Part shown: in pieces, positions 26,598 through 36,410 of the stretch
How the letters are laid out: each line of letters starts with the position of its first letter
How positions within the stretch are numbered: the stretch's first letter is position 1
DNA from: Flavobacteriales bacterium
GTDB taxonomy: Bacteria; Bacteroidota; Bacteroidia; Flavobacteriales_D; CAJJDF01
Length of the DNA stretch: 64,000 nt
Reading direction: 5' to 3'
Assembly (NCBI GenBank): GCA_018609055.1
Contig: JABAYJ010000006.1
Span: 260,805-324,804 of the forward strand
Position numbers and translations under genes: made by a program
Notes under the pieces: model-generated
The model's input: only the letters and a program-made list of their open reading frames with translations
What the model was told of the DNA's origin: nothing
The model's database searches: none

Positions 26598-27008
26598 ATG
26601 AAAAATTTAAAAACCGGAGGGAAAATATTTATTGTAATATTAGCATTTCAAGCAGTTGTTGAACTATTATTGGGTGGATCATTATTGTTAGATTTTCCAA
26701 CCACCTTAGAAACTGGATTTGGAATTACCTATTCTAGTGAATTAGACTTTCTGGGAATAGCATTGGGACTATATTTACTTCTGCTAACTGCCTTGATGGT
26801 TTTGAGTATTATCTGGACATTAAAAGGGAATTATTCGGGTGCAACTTTGGGAATAGTTATAGGCGTTTTTCTTACATTGATTGGAGTTATTGTTTTTTTA
26901 CAATTGGGAAGAACTGATGGATTATTTATTGATAGCTCAAGAGGATTGTTAACGATTATCCTTGCTTATATCGCAGGTAACGAAATTAAAAAAAAGGAAG
27001 TTAATTAA
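26598..27008 (+). CDS. four-TM hypothetical membrane protein
   Basis: This 136-residue protein has hydrophobic segments at about 10-30, 48-72, 80-102 and 112-130, separated by short loops. I recognise no domain or catalytic motif. It lies 18 bases after the SDR gene and 31 before a 69-codon gene, on the same strand, and is likely part of that transcription unit. Function unknown. Confidence 0.7.
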   Translation: MKNLKTGGKIFIVILAFQAVVELLLGGSLLLDFPTTLETGFGITYSSELDFLGIALGLYLLLLTALMVLSIIWTLKGNYSGATLGIVIGVFLTLIGVIVFLQLGRTDGLFIDSSRGLLTIILAYIAGNEIKKKEVN

Positions 27009-27039
27009 TTAATTTCAAAGGGTTAACTAATCAATAGTT

Positions 27040-27249
27040 ATGATAGAGATATTCAAAACAAATGTGAGATATAAAAAATATGCAAGTAAAGTGGTGGCGA
27101 AAATTCGATTCCATTTTCCCGAATTACAAGTTAATTTTGACCTCAAAGATTGCGACTACATTCTTAGGGTTGAAGGATCAAGTGTGGAAGAAAATAGAAT
27201 TAAAAAAATAGTAATTGCTGAAGGTTACCTTTGCGAAACTTTAGTATAA
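27040..27249 (+). CDS. small HMA-like hypothetical protein
   Basis: This 69-residue acidic/basic mixed protein has an alternating strand-helix-strand pattern (MIEIFKTNV, YASKVVAKIRFHFPE, VNFDLKDCDYILRV, ENRIKKIVIAEGYLCETLV) that resembles the ferredoxin-like fold of heavy-metal-associated domains. It lacks a CxxC motif. Similar small proteins are common in Bacteroidota next to regulator genes. It starts 31 bases after the membrane-protein gene and ends 10 bases before the AraC regulator. Function unknown. Confidence 0.65.
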   Translation: MIEIFKTNVRYKKYASKVVAKIRFHFPELQVNFDLKDCDYILRVEGSSVEENRIKKIVIAEGYLCETLV

Positions 27250-27259
27250 AAATATAATA

Positions 27260-28168
27260 ATGGCTGATTTTTTTCATATAAAAAGCATTTCTGAGGTTAA
27301 CCAGATTTTTGGATTGGGCAAACCGGCTCATCCATTAATTACGATTATTAGGCAATGGCCAAAAAATGACTTCGATTTCAGTTCTGTTAAAATGACTAGT
27401 GATTTATACTTACTCTCAATGAAAGGTAAAACAATAGGAACATCTTTCAAATATGGTAAAAATAGCTATGATTTTGAAGAGGGAACTCTCGTATTTATGG
27501 CACCAAACCAAGTAGCATCTTTTGAAGACCCTATAGAAGAAATAGATGACTCTGGATGGAACATACTCTTTCATCCTGATTTAATAAGAAAATCATCCTT
27601 GGATGAAACGATAAAAGATTTTTCTTTCTTAAATTATGAAGCCAATGAGGCTCTTCATGTATCAGAAAAAGAAAAACAATTCTTAAAGGAAATGGTGGAT
27701 AACATAGAAATTGAAATGAATCAAAACATTGATAAACATTCTCAAGACCTGATTATCCATAACATTGAAACCATTCTTAAATATAGCAAACGCTATTATG
27801 ACAGGCAGTTTTATACTCGAACTAACGTAAATAAAGATATTGTAGGCGAATTTGAAAAATTCTTGACTACTTATTTCTCTTCAGATGAATTGACGGAAAA
27901 AGGGATTCCTTCGTTAACTCAATGTGGAGAAGCTTTAAACTTATCAGGTTCTTACTTAAGTGACTTATTAAAGATTGAAACTAACCGAAGTGCAAAAGAT
28001 CATATTCATTCTTTCATTATCGAAAAAGCTAAAACTATTTTACTCAATTCGTCTTCTTCTATTAGTGAAGTAGCTTTTGGATTGGGATTTAATTACCCCC
28101 AACATTTTAGTAAATTATTTAAAAACAAAACAGGAAAGAGTCCGAGTGAGTATCGCATTTTAAATTAA
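27260..28168 (+). CDS. AraC family transcriptional regulator
   Basis: This 302-residue protein has an N-terminal cupin-like sensor domain (about 25-160, with SFKYGKNSYDFEEGTLVFM) and a C-terminal pair of helix-turn-helix motifs (about 200-300). The second has the diagnostic ISEVAFGLGFNYPQHFSKLF and KTGKSPSEYR. It is the last gene of the SDR operon and probably controls it in response to an organic ligand. The leader inverted repeat at 25654-25678 is a possible target, although AraC proteins more often bind direct repeats. Confidence 0.9.
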   Translation: MADFFHIKSISEVNQIFGLGKPAHPLITIIRQWPKNDFDFSSVKMTSDLYLLSMKGKTIGTSFKYGKNSYDFEEGTLVFMAPNQVASFEDPIEEIDDSGWNILFHPDLIRKSSLDETIKDFSFLNYEANEALHVSEKEKQFLKEMVDNIEIEMNQNIDKHSQDLIIHNIETILKYSKRYYDRQFYTRTNVNKDIVGEFEKFLTTYFSSDELTEKGIPSLTQCGEALNLSGSYLSDLLKIETNRSAKDHIHSFIIEKAKTILLNSSSSISEVAFGLGFNYPQHFSKLFKNKTGKSPSEYRILN

Positions 28169-28187
28169 ATAGTTTAATTGAACAAAA

Positions 28188-28217
28188 AAAAAGGGAAGCC
28201 AATTGGCTTCCCTTTTT
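28188..28217. terminator. bidirectional intrinsic terminator
   Basis: Arms aaaaagggaagcc (28188-28200) and ggcttcccttttt (28205-28217) surround aatt, making a fully palindromic 30-base element with A/T tracts. It ends both the plus-strand AraC operon and the minus-strand trxA gene. Confidence 0.9.
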
Positions 28218-28240
28218 CATTTCTTAAAGTTTTTTATCTA

Positions 28241-28555
28241 CTAAACTAGAGCGTCTAATTTTTCAGCTAATTGAGCTTTTGGTACAGCTCCAACTGATTT
28301 ATCAACTACTTCTCCGTTCTTAAAGAACAAGATTGTTGGAATGTTTCTTACTCCGTATTTAGCAGCTATGTCTTGGTTTGAATCTACGTCTACTTTACCA
28401 ACTAATGCAGTTTCTGCATATTCTCCTGATAATTCGTCTACTAATGGTCCTACCATTCTACATGGTCCACACCATGCTGCCCAAAAATCAACCAATACTG
28501 GTTTTCCTGAGTTAATTGTTTCTTCAAAGTTTGCTGCTGTTAATTCTAATGCCAT
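28241..28555 (-). CDS. trxA: thioredoxin
   Basis: This 104-residue cytoplasmic thioredoxin reduces protein disulfides. The active site WCGPC is complete (Cys29, Cys32), followed by KVDVDSNQDIAAKYGVRNIPT with the conserved cis-proline and a C-terminal helix. No signal peptide is present. Length is standard. It is transcribed alone, with its own terminator shared with the convergent AraC gene. Confidence 0.95.
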   Translation of the reverse strand: MALELTAANFEETINSGKPVLVDFWAAWCGPCRMVGPLVDELSGEYAETALVGKVDVDSNQDIAAKYGVRNIPTILFFKNGEVVDKSVGAVPKAQLAEKLDALV

Positions 28556-28691
28556 TTTATATGTGTTTTATTAAGTTATTTATTCTGTGAGTTATACTTC
28601 AATAAAAGTACCAAACTCTTTTTTATGTCATCTTGACACAAATATAAGTCGTTTAATTTATTTATTTCTTACAAAATGAATTTTATCCTAA

Positions 28692-30263
28692 TTAAAAGTC
28701 TAAAACCAAGGCTTTCTTTTCTTGATTGACTTCACCAAAAAACAACACTGCTTTTCCTCCAGAAACTTGACCAGATTTACTTGCATCCATTGACATTTTA
28801 ATATCATTGCTAGTAGCTAATATCTCTCTTGTCATATTTCCTTCGCTATCTATTTTATAAACAGAAACGACTCTCTTTTTAGTGAACTTTGGTTTTAACA
28901 TGTTAGTTCCATCATTGTCCTTAGCGTGATTATCAATGTGATCATTAAAGACAAAATACAAACCATCTTTCCCCTCCATCACAATAAAGTTCGTCACTTT
29001 TAAACCAGAACGTCCCAAGTAATGCATTTTAGAAATTTGCCCTGCAAACCTTTTAGGGATTTTTGTTGCCCAGTTTAACTTACTATCTCCAGATATACTT
29101 ATCGCATAAATATTTCCTGCTTCAAGATTGTATTCAGTTATCGTTCTGTCATTATTATCTTTATAAACGTTAGTAGATTTCTTTTGTGATTCTGCAACTA
29201 AGATAATTTCTCCATTGTCTCTAGCAATAATTTCAGTAAATAATAAATCTTCATCTACAATAATTACTTTACCCTTACTTTGCTTTTCTTTAGTTTTTGC
29301 AGCTATTTTAGTCGTTAAATATTTTAATGTTTCTGTGAAAGGTATTTCCTCAATTGACTGATACTTAATAGTAAGAGATGATTCTTTGTATCTCTGAACA
29401 AAGAATTTCTGTATCCTTTGTCCTTTAGGAAAGTACTTTAAGAATCCTGCAACAACTAGCTCATTATTACTCATTCCGATAGTGTAATTTTCAAAATAGG
29501 CTTCATCTTCAAAAAGAAGTTCCTTTTCAATTTCTTCCTTCCCGTTTTCAGTAATTCCTTTTAGTATGGAATAATAGACATTAGCTTTTCTATCGTATTT
29601 GGTATGAGAATAAAAAACATCTCCACTTGAATTCATTACAAAATTCTCGTTCCTTGAAATAAGATTCTTAGCATCATACTGGTAATTTACACTCCACTGT
29701 TTTTCAATGTTCTTGTCAAACATAGTTATAGCTATATCAGCTGTTCCCAGCTTCTTATTGTCAAATAAATCTTTGACCATGAGTAATCTTCCATTTTCAT
29801 ACAAAAACGTTAAAACGTCTACAGTTGGTACTTTTGCAGTAGACTTGGATAAAAATTTCTCTGCTCCAATTGCCTTTAAAGAAGAAGCGTCTACTTCTTT
29901 TAAAAAATAAGTATGACTGCTTTTGCTCTCAGAAAGTTTTCCTACCAACATTAATTTGTCTTCAATAATCATCATCTTTTCTACGGAATTAAAAACTCCG
30001 TCTTCAGACAAATTTGCACTTTTAAGTTTCTTCATAAACATATCATGCTTACTCAAAATTATCTGCGCTTTCTTTCCTCTACCAATTGTAGATATAGAAA
30101 ATAAATTACCGTTAAACTCTACTATTTCACCATTAGCAGATTCCTTCTTTTCATAATCTAACTCAGTAAATTGTTTCTTCACATTCACTTTACCTTGAGA
30201 TAATGAAACTATAGAAGACAAGACTAAAATGGTAATAAGTATTAAATATTTTTTATTATTCAT
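28692..30263 (-). CDS. secreted hypothetical protein, beta-rich
   Basis: This 523-residue protein has a signal peptide (MNNKKYLILITILVLSSIVSLSQ) and an otherwise beta-rich sequence suggestive of a propeller-type fold, with repeated segments such as KLMLVGKLSES, NELVVAGFLKYF and GLYFVFNDH. There are no transmembrane segments and no sorting domain, so it is probably periplasmic or outer-membrane associated. I recognise no named family. It stands 47 bases before dnaE's stop-codon end in the same direction, but a link in function is not evident. Confidence 0.7.
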   Translation of the reverse strand: MNNKKYLILITILVLSSIVSLSQGKVNVKKQFTELDYEKKESANGEIVEFNGNLFSISTIGRGKKAQIILSKHDMFMKKLKSANLSEDGVFNSVEKMMIIEDKLMLVGKLSESKSSHTYFLKEVDASSLKAIGAEKFLSKSTAKVPTVDVLTFLYENGRLLMVKDLFDNKKLGTADIAITMFDKNIEKQWSVNYQYDAKNLISRNENFVMNSSGDVFYSHTKYDRKANVYYSILKGITENGKEEIEKELLFEDEAYFENYTIGMSNNELVVAGFLKYFPKGQRIQKFFVQRYKESSLTIKYQSIEEIPFTETLKYLTTKIAAKTKEKQSKGKVIIVDEDLLFTEIIARDNGEIILVAESQKKSTNVYKDNNDRTITEYNLEAGNIYAISISGDSKLNWATKIPKRFAGQISKMHYLGRSGLKVTNFIVMEGKDGLYFVFNDHIDNHAKDNDGTNMLKPKFTKKRVVSVYKIDSEGNMTREILATSNDIKMSMDASKSGQVSGGKAVLFFGEVNQEKKALVLDF

Positions 30264-30310
30264 TTTTTAATTTGATTATGAAGATAGTAAAAACTCTGAC
30301 TAACAGTAAA

Positions 30311-33300
30311 TTAATTCAATTTATAACTCACTCCATCCATTTCATCAATGGTAGAAAGCATCTCGTTAGTAATCTTAATTTTCATCTTTCTTGAGAAGAG
30401 ATTTACTGCAGTTTTTTTTTCATCCGTAACAATCACTTTCAGTTTACAGTTTCCTTTTTCTTCCTCTTCGCCTGGCTCAAGTAATCCGTGAAGATTATCT
30501 ATAAACTCATTGTTCAATACTCGTATTGGCAATGTAAGAGTTAATGATTTACTCTGCTTATCTCTTATTTCTGATAGTAACTCAATGGAATTAATAACAA
30601 ACATAGGTTCCATATCTCCCCATCTCTTTTTATCAATCCTTCCTCTTACATACACAAAGTTTCCATTCACCAAAAAGTGCTTAAACTTTAAGTAATCTTC
30701 TTTAAATAAAAACTGCTTGAATGATCCATCATAATCTTCTATTTCAAAAGTCCCAAATGGATTTCCGTTTTTGGCAACTCTGTGTTCTACATTATTAATG
30801 ATACAACCAAGCGAAATCTCCTTCCCAACATGGCTGTGCATTTGGTTAAGCATGTCTACTTTACTTCCACAGAAATTATCTATTTCAAATTTAAAATCAT
30901 CCAATGGATGCCCAGAAATAAAAATTCCTACCAATTCTTTTTCCCTGTTAAGCGCTTCAATACTTCCCCATTCCTCGCAAAGTGCGATAATTGGTTCGGG
31001 AATATTTACTTCGCCATCTCCCGTATCAAATAAACTTCCTTGGTTAGAGTTTTTCCCTTCAGAAATAGCATTCCCGTATTTAATTGCAGTTTCTACAGTT
31101 GTTCTTCCTTGTACATCTGGCGTTACGTATTGTGCCCTGTGCACTCCTCCCTCAAAAGAATCGAATCCTCCTGCAATTGCAAGACTTTCTAGGGTTCTTT
31201 TGTTGGCTGCTCTTAAATCTATTTTAGAGGTTAAATCAAAAATAGAACTAAACTTCCCTTCTTCTTTTCTGGTATTAATAATGGATTCCACAGCTCCCTC
31301 TCCTACTCCTTTTATTGCTCCCATTCCAAAACGGATTGCTCCACTTTCGTTTACAGCAAATTTGAAATATGATTCATTCACATCTGGACCCAAAACCTCT
31401 ATTCCCATTCGCTTACATTCTTCCATAAAGAAGGTAACCGATTTAATGTCGTTCATGTTATTGGACAGTACCGAAGCCATGTATTCGGCTGGATAGTGCG
31501 CTTTAAGGTAAGCTGTTTGGAAAGCTACCCAAGCATAACACGTAGAGTGAGATTTGTTGAAGGCATAGGCTGCAAATGCTTCCCAATCCTTCCAAATTTT
31601 ATTTAATGCATCTTCGTCATGCCCGTTAGATTTTCCACCTTCGATAAACTTAGGTTTCAGTTTTTCTAGCAGAGCAAATATCTTTTTACCCATTGCCTTA
31701 CGCAAAACATCTGCTTCACCTTTGGTAAAGTTTGCCAACTTTTGCGACAGCAACATCACTTGCTCTTGATAAACTGTAATTCCGTAAGTTTCGGCTAAGT
31801 ATTCTTCACTTGCTGCAATGTCATAAACAATCTCCTCTTCCCCATTTTTTCTTTTTACAAAACTTGGGATGTATTCCAATGGACCCGGACGATACAGTGC
31901 ATTCATTGCAATTAAATCATCAAAAACTGTTGGCTTCAAGTCTTTCAAATATTTCTGCATTCCTGCAGATTCATATTGAAACACTCCTACAGTTTCTCCT
32001 TTTTGGAATAACTCGTAAGTTTTTTCGTCTTCTAAATCAAAGGCTTCTGGATCTAAATCTACGTTATGAATTGCTTTCACAATTTTTACCGTATCCTTAA
32101 TCAAAGTCAAGGTTTTTAATCCCAGAAAATCCATTTTCAATAACCCAGCATCTTCAACAACAGAGTTATCAAATTGGGTTACGTACATATCCGAATCCTT
32201 GGCAGTTGCCACAGGAACGTAATTGGTAATGTCGCCAGGTGTAATAATTACTCCACAGGCGTGCGTTCCAGTATTTCTAACAGAACCTTCTAGTACAATT
32301 GCTTGGTTAATTACTTCGGCTTCAAGCGTATCTCCTTTTGCAATGGCTTTTAATTCCATTGCCATATCCATGTCTTCTTTTCTTCCCAATTTCTTGGCAA
32401 GAGCCTTTTCTTCCATCCCAAAAATCTTACTCAATTTGGTGTTTGGAATCAAATTGGCCAATCTTCCTGCTTCCATCAATGGTAAATCCAAAGCTCGAGA
32501 AGTATCACGAATAGATGACTTTGCAGCCATTGTTCCGTAAGTGATAATTTGTGCAACTTGCTGAGAACCGTATTTATCGATTACCCAATCAATTACACGT
32601 CCTCTTCCTTCGTCATCAAAATCTATATCAATATCAGGCATGGAAACCCTGTCAGGATTCAAAAATCTCTCAAAAAGTAGGTTGTACTTTAATGGATCAA
32701 TATTGGTGATTTTTAAGCAATAAGCTACAACCGAACCTGCCGCAGAACCCCTTCCTGGTCCTACCGAAACATCCATGTCACGAGCTGCTTGTATAAAATC
32801 TTGTACAATCAAAAAATAACCTGGATACCCAGTATTGGCGATTACACTCAACTCAAAATCAATACGCTCTGTTTGCTCTTCGGTCAGTTCTTCTCCGTAT
32901 CTTAAGTGCGCACCTTTGTAAGTTAAATCTCTTAAGTAGTTATTTTCTCCTCTTGTTCCTTTGTCTAATTCATCCTCAGGATCTTTAAATTCTTCAGGAA
33001 TATCAAATTTTGGAAGCAGTACATCTCTTTCCAAAATGTATGCTTCTACTTTATCTACAATTTCTTGTGTGCTTGCAATGGCTTGAGGAACATCTTTAAA
33101 GAGTTCCACCATTTGTGGCTGAGATTTAAAATAAAACTCATCATTTGGCATTCCATATCGGAATTCTCTTCCTCTTCCTATTGGAGTAGATTTCTTTTCT
33201 CCATCTCTAATACATAACAAAACATCATGGGCTTCTGCTTGATCTTGAGCAATGTAAAACGTATTGTTTGCTGCAACTAATTTTACTTGATGCTTTTTAG

Positions 33301-34684
33301 CTAGCTCAATTAAAATCGCATTGGCGTGATTTTCTTCCTCTTCTCCGTGTCGAACTAATTCGATATAAAAATCGTCTCCAAATTGTTCTTTCCACCAAAT
33401 AAGTGATTCTTCGGCTTGTTTTTCACCAACATTAAGAATTAGATTGGCTAATTCTCCTCGAACTCCACCCGACAGAATAATTAAATCTTCTTTAAATTCC
33501 TCAATCAGTTTTTTATCGATCCTTGGTACGTAGTAAAATCCATCAATGTTAGATTTTGAACTCAGTTTTGCCAAGTTGTGGTATCCGTTTTTATTCTTTG
33601 CGAGTATAACTACAAATGCGCCATTGTCTTTATGCGATTTGTCTTTGTGGTCGTTACACACAAAAAACTCACACCCAACAATTGGTTTTAGCTCTTTTTC
33701 TAATTCTGATTTTAATTCCTGCTCTTCGTTTCTTTCTCTAACTCCTTTGTTGTGGTTATTTACTGCTTTCACAAAGTGAAAAGCTCCCATCATATTACCC
33801 GTGTCGGTAAGGGCAATTCCGCTCATATTATTGGCTGCTGCAGCTTTTACTAGCGAATTGATATCCGAAGTAGATTGCAGAATACTAAACTGAGAGTGAT
33901 TGTGTAAGTGAGAGAAATTCAATTGAGACAGTTCTGATTTACTCAAAGTTTCAGTTGATTCTTTTCCAGAATCTTTTTCTACTTTTTCCTCAATTAAATC
34001 TTCTTCTCCATAGGGTTTTATGTTTAATCCCAAGAGCTTTATTAACTCAGGATTTTTTTCTTGAAATTTTTCGAAATAGCCTTGTTCTTGCTCTAACTCT
34101 TGGATAGAGTAAACCTTTTTTCTAATTAACTCTAGAAAACATCTGGTAGTTGCTTCCACATCAGCAGAGGCATTGTGAGCTTCTGCAAATTCCTCGTTAA
34201 ACAAAAACAAGTGTAACTCCTGTAGCTTTGGTAATTTAAACTTTCCTCCTCTTCCTCCAGGAATTTGACAAAGTGTAGCTGTTTTTTCTGAACAAGAATC
34301 GAGCTTATTCATCTCCATCATTGGCGATTCTATTCCAGCTCTATGGAATTCAGCTCCTACAATATTTAAATCAAAATTCACATTGTGCCCAATGACGAAT
34401 TTTGTCTTTTTTAGTGATTCATTAAACTCGTTTAATACAAACTTTAAATCCTGCCCAGTTTTTAATGCTCTTTCGGTACTTATTCCGTGAATTTTTGATG
34501 CATTAAATGGAATATCAAACCCTTCAGGTTTGATGATAAAATTCTTAACCTCAATTAATTCACCTAACTCATCATGGATTTGCCAAGCCAACTGAATACA
34601 CCTTGGCCAGTTGTCACTATCCGTGATGGGTGCGTTCCAGTTTTTGGGTAAACCAGTGGTTTCGGTATCAAAAATTAAGTACAT
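30311..34684 (-). CDS. dnaE: DNA polymerase III alpha subunit with N-terminal exonuclease domain
   Basis: This 1,457-residue replicative polymerase has an N-terminal DnaQ-type 3'-5' exonuclease (residues 1-190) with intact ExoI (FDTETTGLP), ExoII (GHNVNFDLN) and ExoIII (AHNASADVEATTR) motifs. A PHP domain starts near 255 (FSHLHNHSQFSILQS). The C-family polymerase core contains the catalytic PDIDIDFDD near residue 680 and GPGRGSAAGS just before it. A C-terminal OB fold lies at about 1300-1390. The PHP motif reads LTDTGNMMG where many active PHP domains have TDHGNM, so its metal site may be incomplete. Proofreading in cis would make up for this. Fused exonuclease-DnaE proteins are, to my knowledge, usual in Flavobacteriales. 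Confidence 0.95.
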   Translation of the reverse strand: MYLIFDTETTGLPKNWNAPITDSDNWPRCIQLAWQIHDELGELIEVKNFIIKPEGFDIPFNASKIHGISTERALKTGQDLKFVLNEFNESLKKTKFVIGHNVNFDLNIVGAEFHRAGIESPMMEMNKLDSCSEKTATLCQIPGGRGGKFKLPKLQELHLFLFNEEFAEAHNASADVEATTRCFLELIRKKVYSIQELEQEQGYFEKFQEKNPELIKLLGLNIKPYGEEDLIEEKVEKDSGKESTETLSKSELSQLNFSHLHNHSQFSILQSTSDINSLVKAAAANNMSGIALTDTGNMMGAFHFVKAVNNHNKGVRERNEEQELKSELEKELKPIVGCEFFVCNDHKDKSHKDNGAFVVILAKNKNGYHNLAKLSSKSNIDGFYYVPRIDKKLIEEFKEDLIILSGGVRGELANLILNVGEKQAEESLIWWKEQFGDDFYIELVRHGEEEENHANAILIELAKKHQVKLVAANNTFYIAQDQAEAHDVLLCIRDGEKKSTPIGRGREFRYGMPNDEFYFKSQPQMVELFKDVPQAIASTQEIVDKVEAYILERDVLLPKFDIPEEFKDPEDELDKGTRGENNYLRDLTYKGAHLRYGEELTEEQTERIDFELSVIANTGYPGYFLIVQDFIQAARDMDVSVGPGRGSAAGSVVAYCLKITNIDPLKYNLLFERFLNPDRVSMPDIDIDFDDEGRGRVIDWVIDKYGSQQVAQIITYGTMAAKSSIRDTSRALDLPLMEAGRLANLIPNTKLSKIFGMEEKALAKKLGRKEDMDMAMELKAIAKGDTLEAEVINQAIVLEGSVRNTGTHACGVIITPGDITNYVPVATAKDSDMYVTQFDNSVVEDAGLLKMDFLGLKTLTLIKDTVKIVKAIHNVDLDPEAFDLEDEKTYELFQKGETVGVFQYESAGMQKYLKDLKPTVFDDLIAMNALYRPGPLEYIPSFVKRKNGEEEIVYDIAASEEYLAETYGITVYQEQVMLLSQKLANFTKGEADVLRKAMGKKIFALLEKLKPKFIEGGKSNGHDEDALNKIWKDWEAFAAYAFNKSHSTCYAWVAFQTAYLKAHYPAEYMASVLSNNMNDIKSVTFFMEECKRMGIEVLGPDVNESYFKFAVNESGAIRFGMGAIKGVGEGAVESIINTRKEEGKFSSIFDLTSKIDLRAANKRTLESLAIAGGFDSFEGGVHRAQYVTPDVQGRTTVETAIKYGNAISEGKNSNQGSLFDTGDGEVNIPEPIIALCEEWGSIEALNREKELVGIFISGHPLDDFKFEIDNFCGSKVDMLNQMHSHVGKEISLGCIINNVEHRVAKNGNPFGTFEIEDYDGSFKQFLFKEDYLKFKHFLVNGNFVYVRGRIDKKRWGDMEPMFVINSIELLSEIRDKQSKSLTLTLPIRVLNNEFIDNLHGLLEPGEEEEKGNCKLKVIVTDEKKTAVNLFSRKMKIKITNEMLSTIDEMDGVSYKLN

Positions 34685-34778
34685 AGCTTGGGTAGAATTT
34701 AGTCTATAAAAATAGACATTTTAGACCGAAATTTTGAATGGAGTTATTAAGAAATAGTTAACAGGATTGACATTTAAA

Positions 34779-35456
34779 TTATTGTAAAGTGTCTATCTCC
34801 TTTAAGATATATTCAGGAAACCGATTCTTTAATTTATTGATATAGAAAACATTCATAATTTTATCTCCTAAAGCCTTATAATTTCTTGCAGACAAAATTA
34901 ACACCCGTTTTTCATCACCATCAAGTTTTTTGTATTTTTTTATGGCTATTAAAGATTCTTTATGTTTTTCTATCTCAAATAAACAATGGGCTTTATTGAA
35001 GTAAAATGATGCTTTGTCTGGATTATTAGCAATTGCTTTATTAAAAAAATCAATCGCTTCTTTAAATTTTCCATCCTTAATTCTATTCAAACCAAATGAC
35101 GCATAAACCTCATTTAAAGGGTATTCTATTTCATTTGAAGTGTCTCCATTTATAAATTCGATATGATAATATGAATATGAAGAGTCGAATTTTTCTGTTT
35201 CGTAGATATAATTAATTAACGAGTCAGCATAAAATTTATACGGCTCAATATCTTCGAATTTAAATTTTGAATTAATAAATCTAATGGTTAATCTTTTATT
35301 ATCTAAATCATTAACTATATTTAATTCAACATTGTCAGATTCAGTATCCAGCCTCAAATTCTCCCAAAATTCGATATTATTGTATACTGAATTTATTGTT
35401 TCATTTTGACACCCGAAGAAAGTAGATAATAGGAAAAGTAAAATTATTTTATTCAT
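34779..35456 (-). CDS. TPR-containing lipoprotein
   Basis: This 225-residue protein has a lipoprotein signal with lipobox-like STFFGC (Cys16 the likely lipidated residue). The C-terminal half has two tetratricopeptide-like repeats (GRNYKALGDK and AIDFFNKAIANNPDKASFYF among them). The N-terminal part contains a segment rich in acidic residues and no known domain. Probably an outer-membrane-anchored scaffold, function unknown. It lies 30 bases downstream of the lipid-kinase gene on the same strand. Confidence 0.75.
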   Translation of the reverse strand: MNKIILLFLLSTFFGCQNETINSVYNNIEFWENLRLDTESDNVELNIVNDLDNKRLTIRFINSKFKFEDIEPYKFYADSLINYIYETEKFDSSYSYYHIEFINGDTSNEIEYPLNEVYASFGLNRIKDGKFKEAIDFFNKAIANNPDKASFYFNKAHCLFEIEKHKESLIAIKKYKKLDGDEKRVLILSARNYKALGDKIMNVFYINKLKNRFPEYILKEIDTLQ

Positions 35457-35486
35457 ATATTTAATATAATAAAAGTGAGGGCTATT

Positions 35487-36407
35487 TTATTCATTTGGCA
35501 CGATAAAACTAACTGCTTTTGGAATGAGTTCAACTTCCAAATTACCTTCTCCTATTAATTCACCATCTGCCTGAATTAGAGGAGAAACAACTCCTCGAGA
35601 TGAAATAGAAATATGATTTGTTTTGAAGATTTCTACTTTTGGATGTTTATGTAGTTTTCCGTTAAACATTTTTCGGATGTTCCAGATGAATCCTAGTTTC
35701 GAAATATCTTTAACTACGGTAACATCAAACAAACCGTCTTCGGGATTAGATTCGTGAGTTAATTTCATTCCTCCTCCACAATATTCGCAAATACCTATAG
35801 CAACAATATAGCTTTCTGAAGTAACAGTATTATCACCCCAACTATAAGTTATTACTGGTCTCTTGAATAAGAGTAAACCTTTGATAGAAGCTAAAAAATA
35901 AGCTAGCTTTCCAAATTTCTTAAAAGACGAAATTTGCTTTACAATAAACCCATCAAAACCAAGTCCAGCCAGATTATTAAAATAATAGTGTTTATCCTCA
36001 TGAATTATTTGTCCAATATCTTGTTGAACTGCATACTCAGCATTAAGGATCTGGATTGATTCTGAAAATTTCTTTGGTATAGAATAGTTCTTTGCCCAAT
36101 CATTTCCTGTTCCGACAGGAATTACTCCTATTTTAATGTCTTTTAAGCAACTATTTCCATGAATCATTACTCCATTAACAACATGATGTAAAGTACCATC
36201 ACCACCAACAGAAATAAACTTTCTATAACCTTGCTCAATACCTTGTTCAACTAGTAAAGTTTCATGTTTTGAATACTCGGTATAGTGGATAGAATAATCA
36301 GAATTAAGTTGTTTTAACCCATCAAGAATAAGTTGCTTTTTTCTTTTAAAAGCTTTATTCCCAGAATAAGGGTTAATAATTACAAACCAAGAGTTATTGG
36401 CTTCCAA
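35487..36407 (-). CDS. diacylglycerol kinase family lipid kinase
   Basis: This 306-residue protein of the YegS/BmrU/DagK-like family phosphorylates lipid substrates with ATP. The N-terminal catalytic domain shows INPYSGNKAF near residue 11 and the nucleotide-binding SVGGDGTLHHVVNG near 66, then PVGTGNDWAKN near 106. The start is TTG at 36407, three bases after the stop of the DUF5777 gene; TAA in frame directly upstream rules out a longer start. The tight spacing suggests translational coupling to the cytochrome unit, although the functions look unrelated. Substrate unknown. Confidence 0.88.
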   Translation of the reverse strand: MEANNSWFVIINPYSGNKAFKRKKQLILDGLKQLNSDYSIHYTEYSKHETLLVEQGIEQGYRKFISVGGDGTLHHVVNGVMIHGNSCLKDIKIGVIPVGTGNDWAKNYSIPKKFSESIQILNAEYAVQQDIGQIIHEDKHYYFNNLAGLGFDGFIVKQISSFKKFGKLAYFLASIKGLLLFKRPVITYSWGDNTVTSESYIVAIGICEYCGGGMKLTHESNPEDGLFDVTVVKDISKLGFIWNIRKMFNGKLHKHPKVEIFKTNHISISSRGVVSPLIQADGELIGEGNLEVELIPKAVSFIVPNE

Positions 36408-36410
36408 TTC

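Noticed and set aside
30771..31496. A 241-codon open frame antisense to dnaE
   Set aside because: The opposite strand encodes an unbroken, motif-rich DNA polymerase; the antisense frame has no recognisable features.
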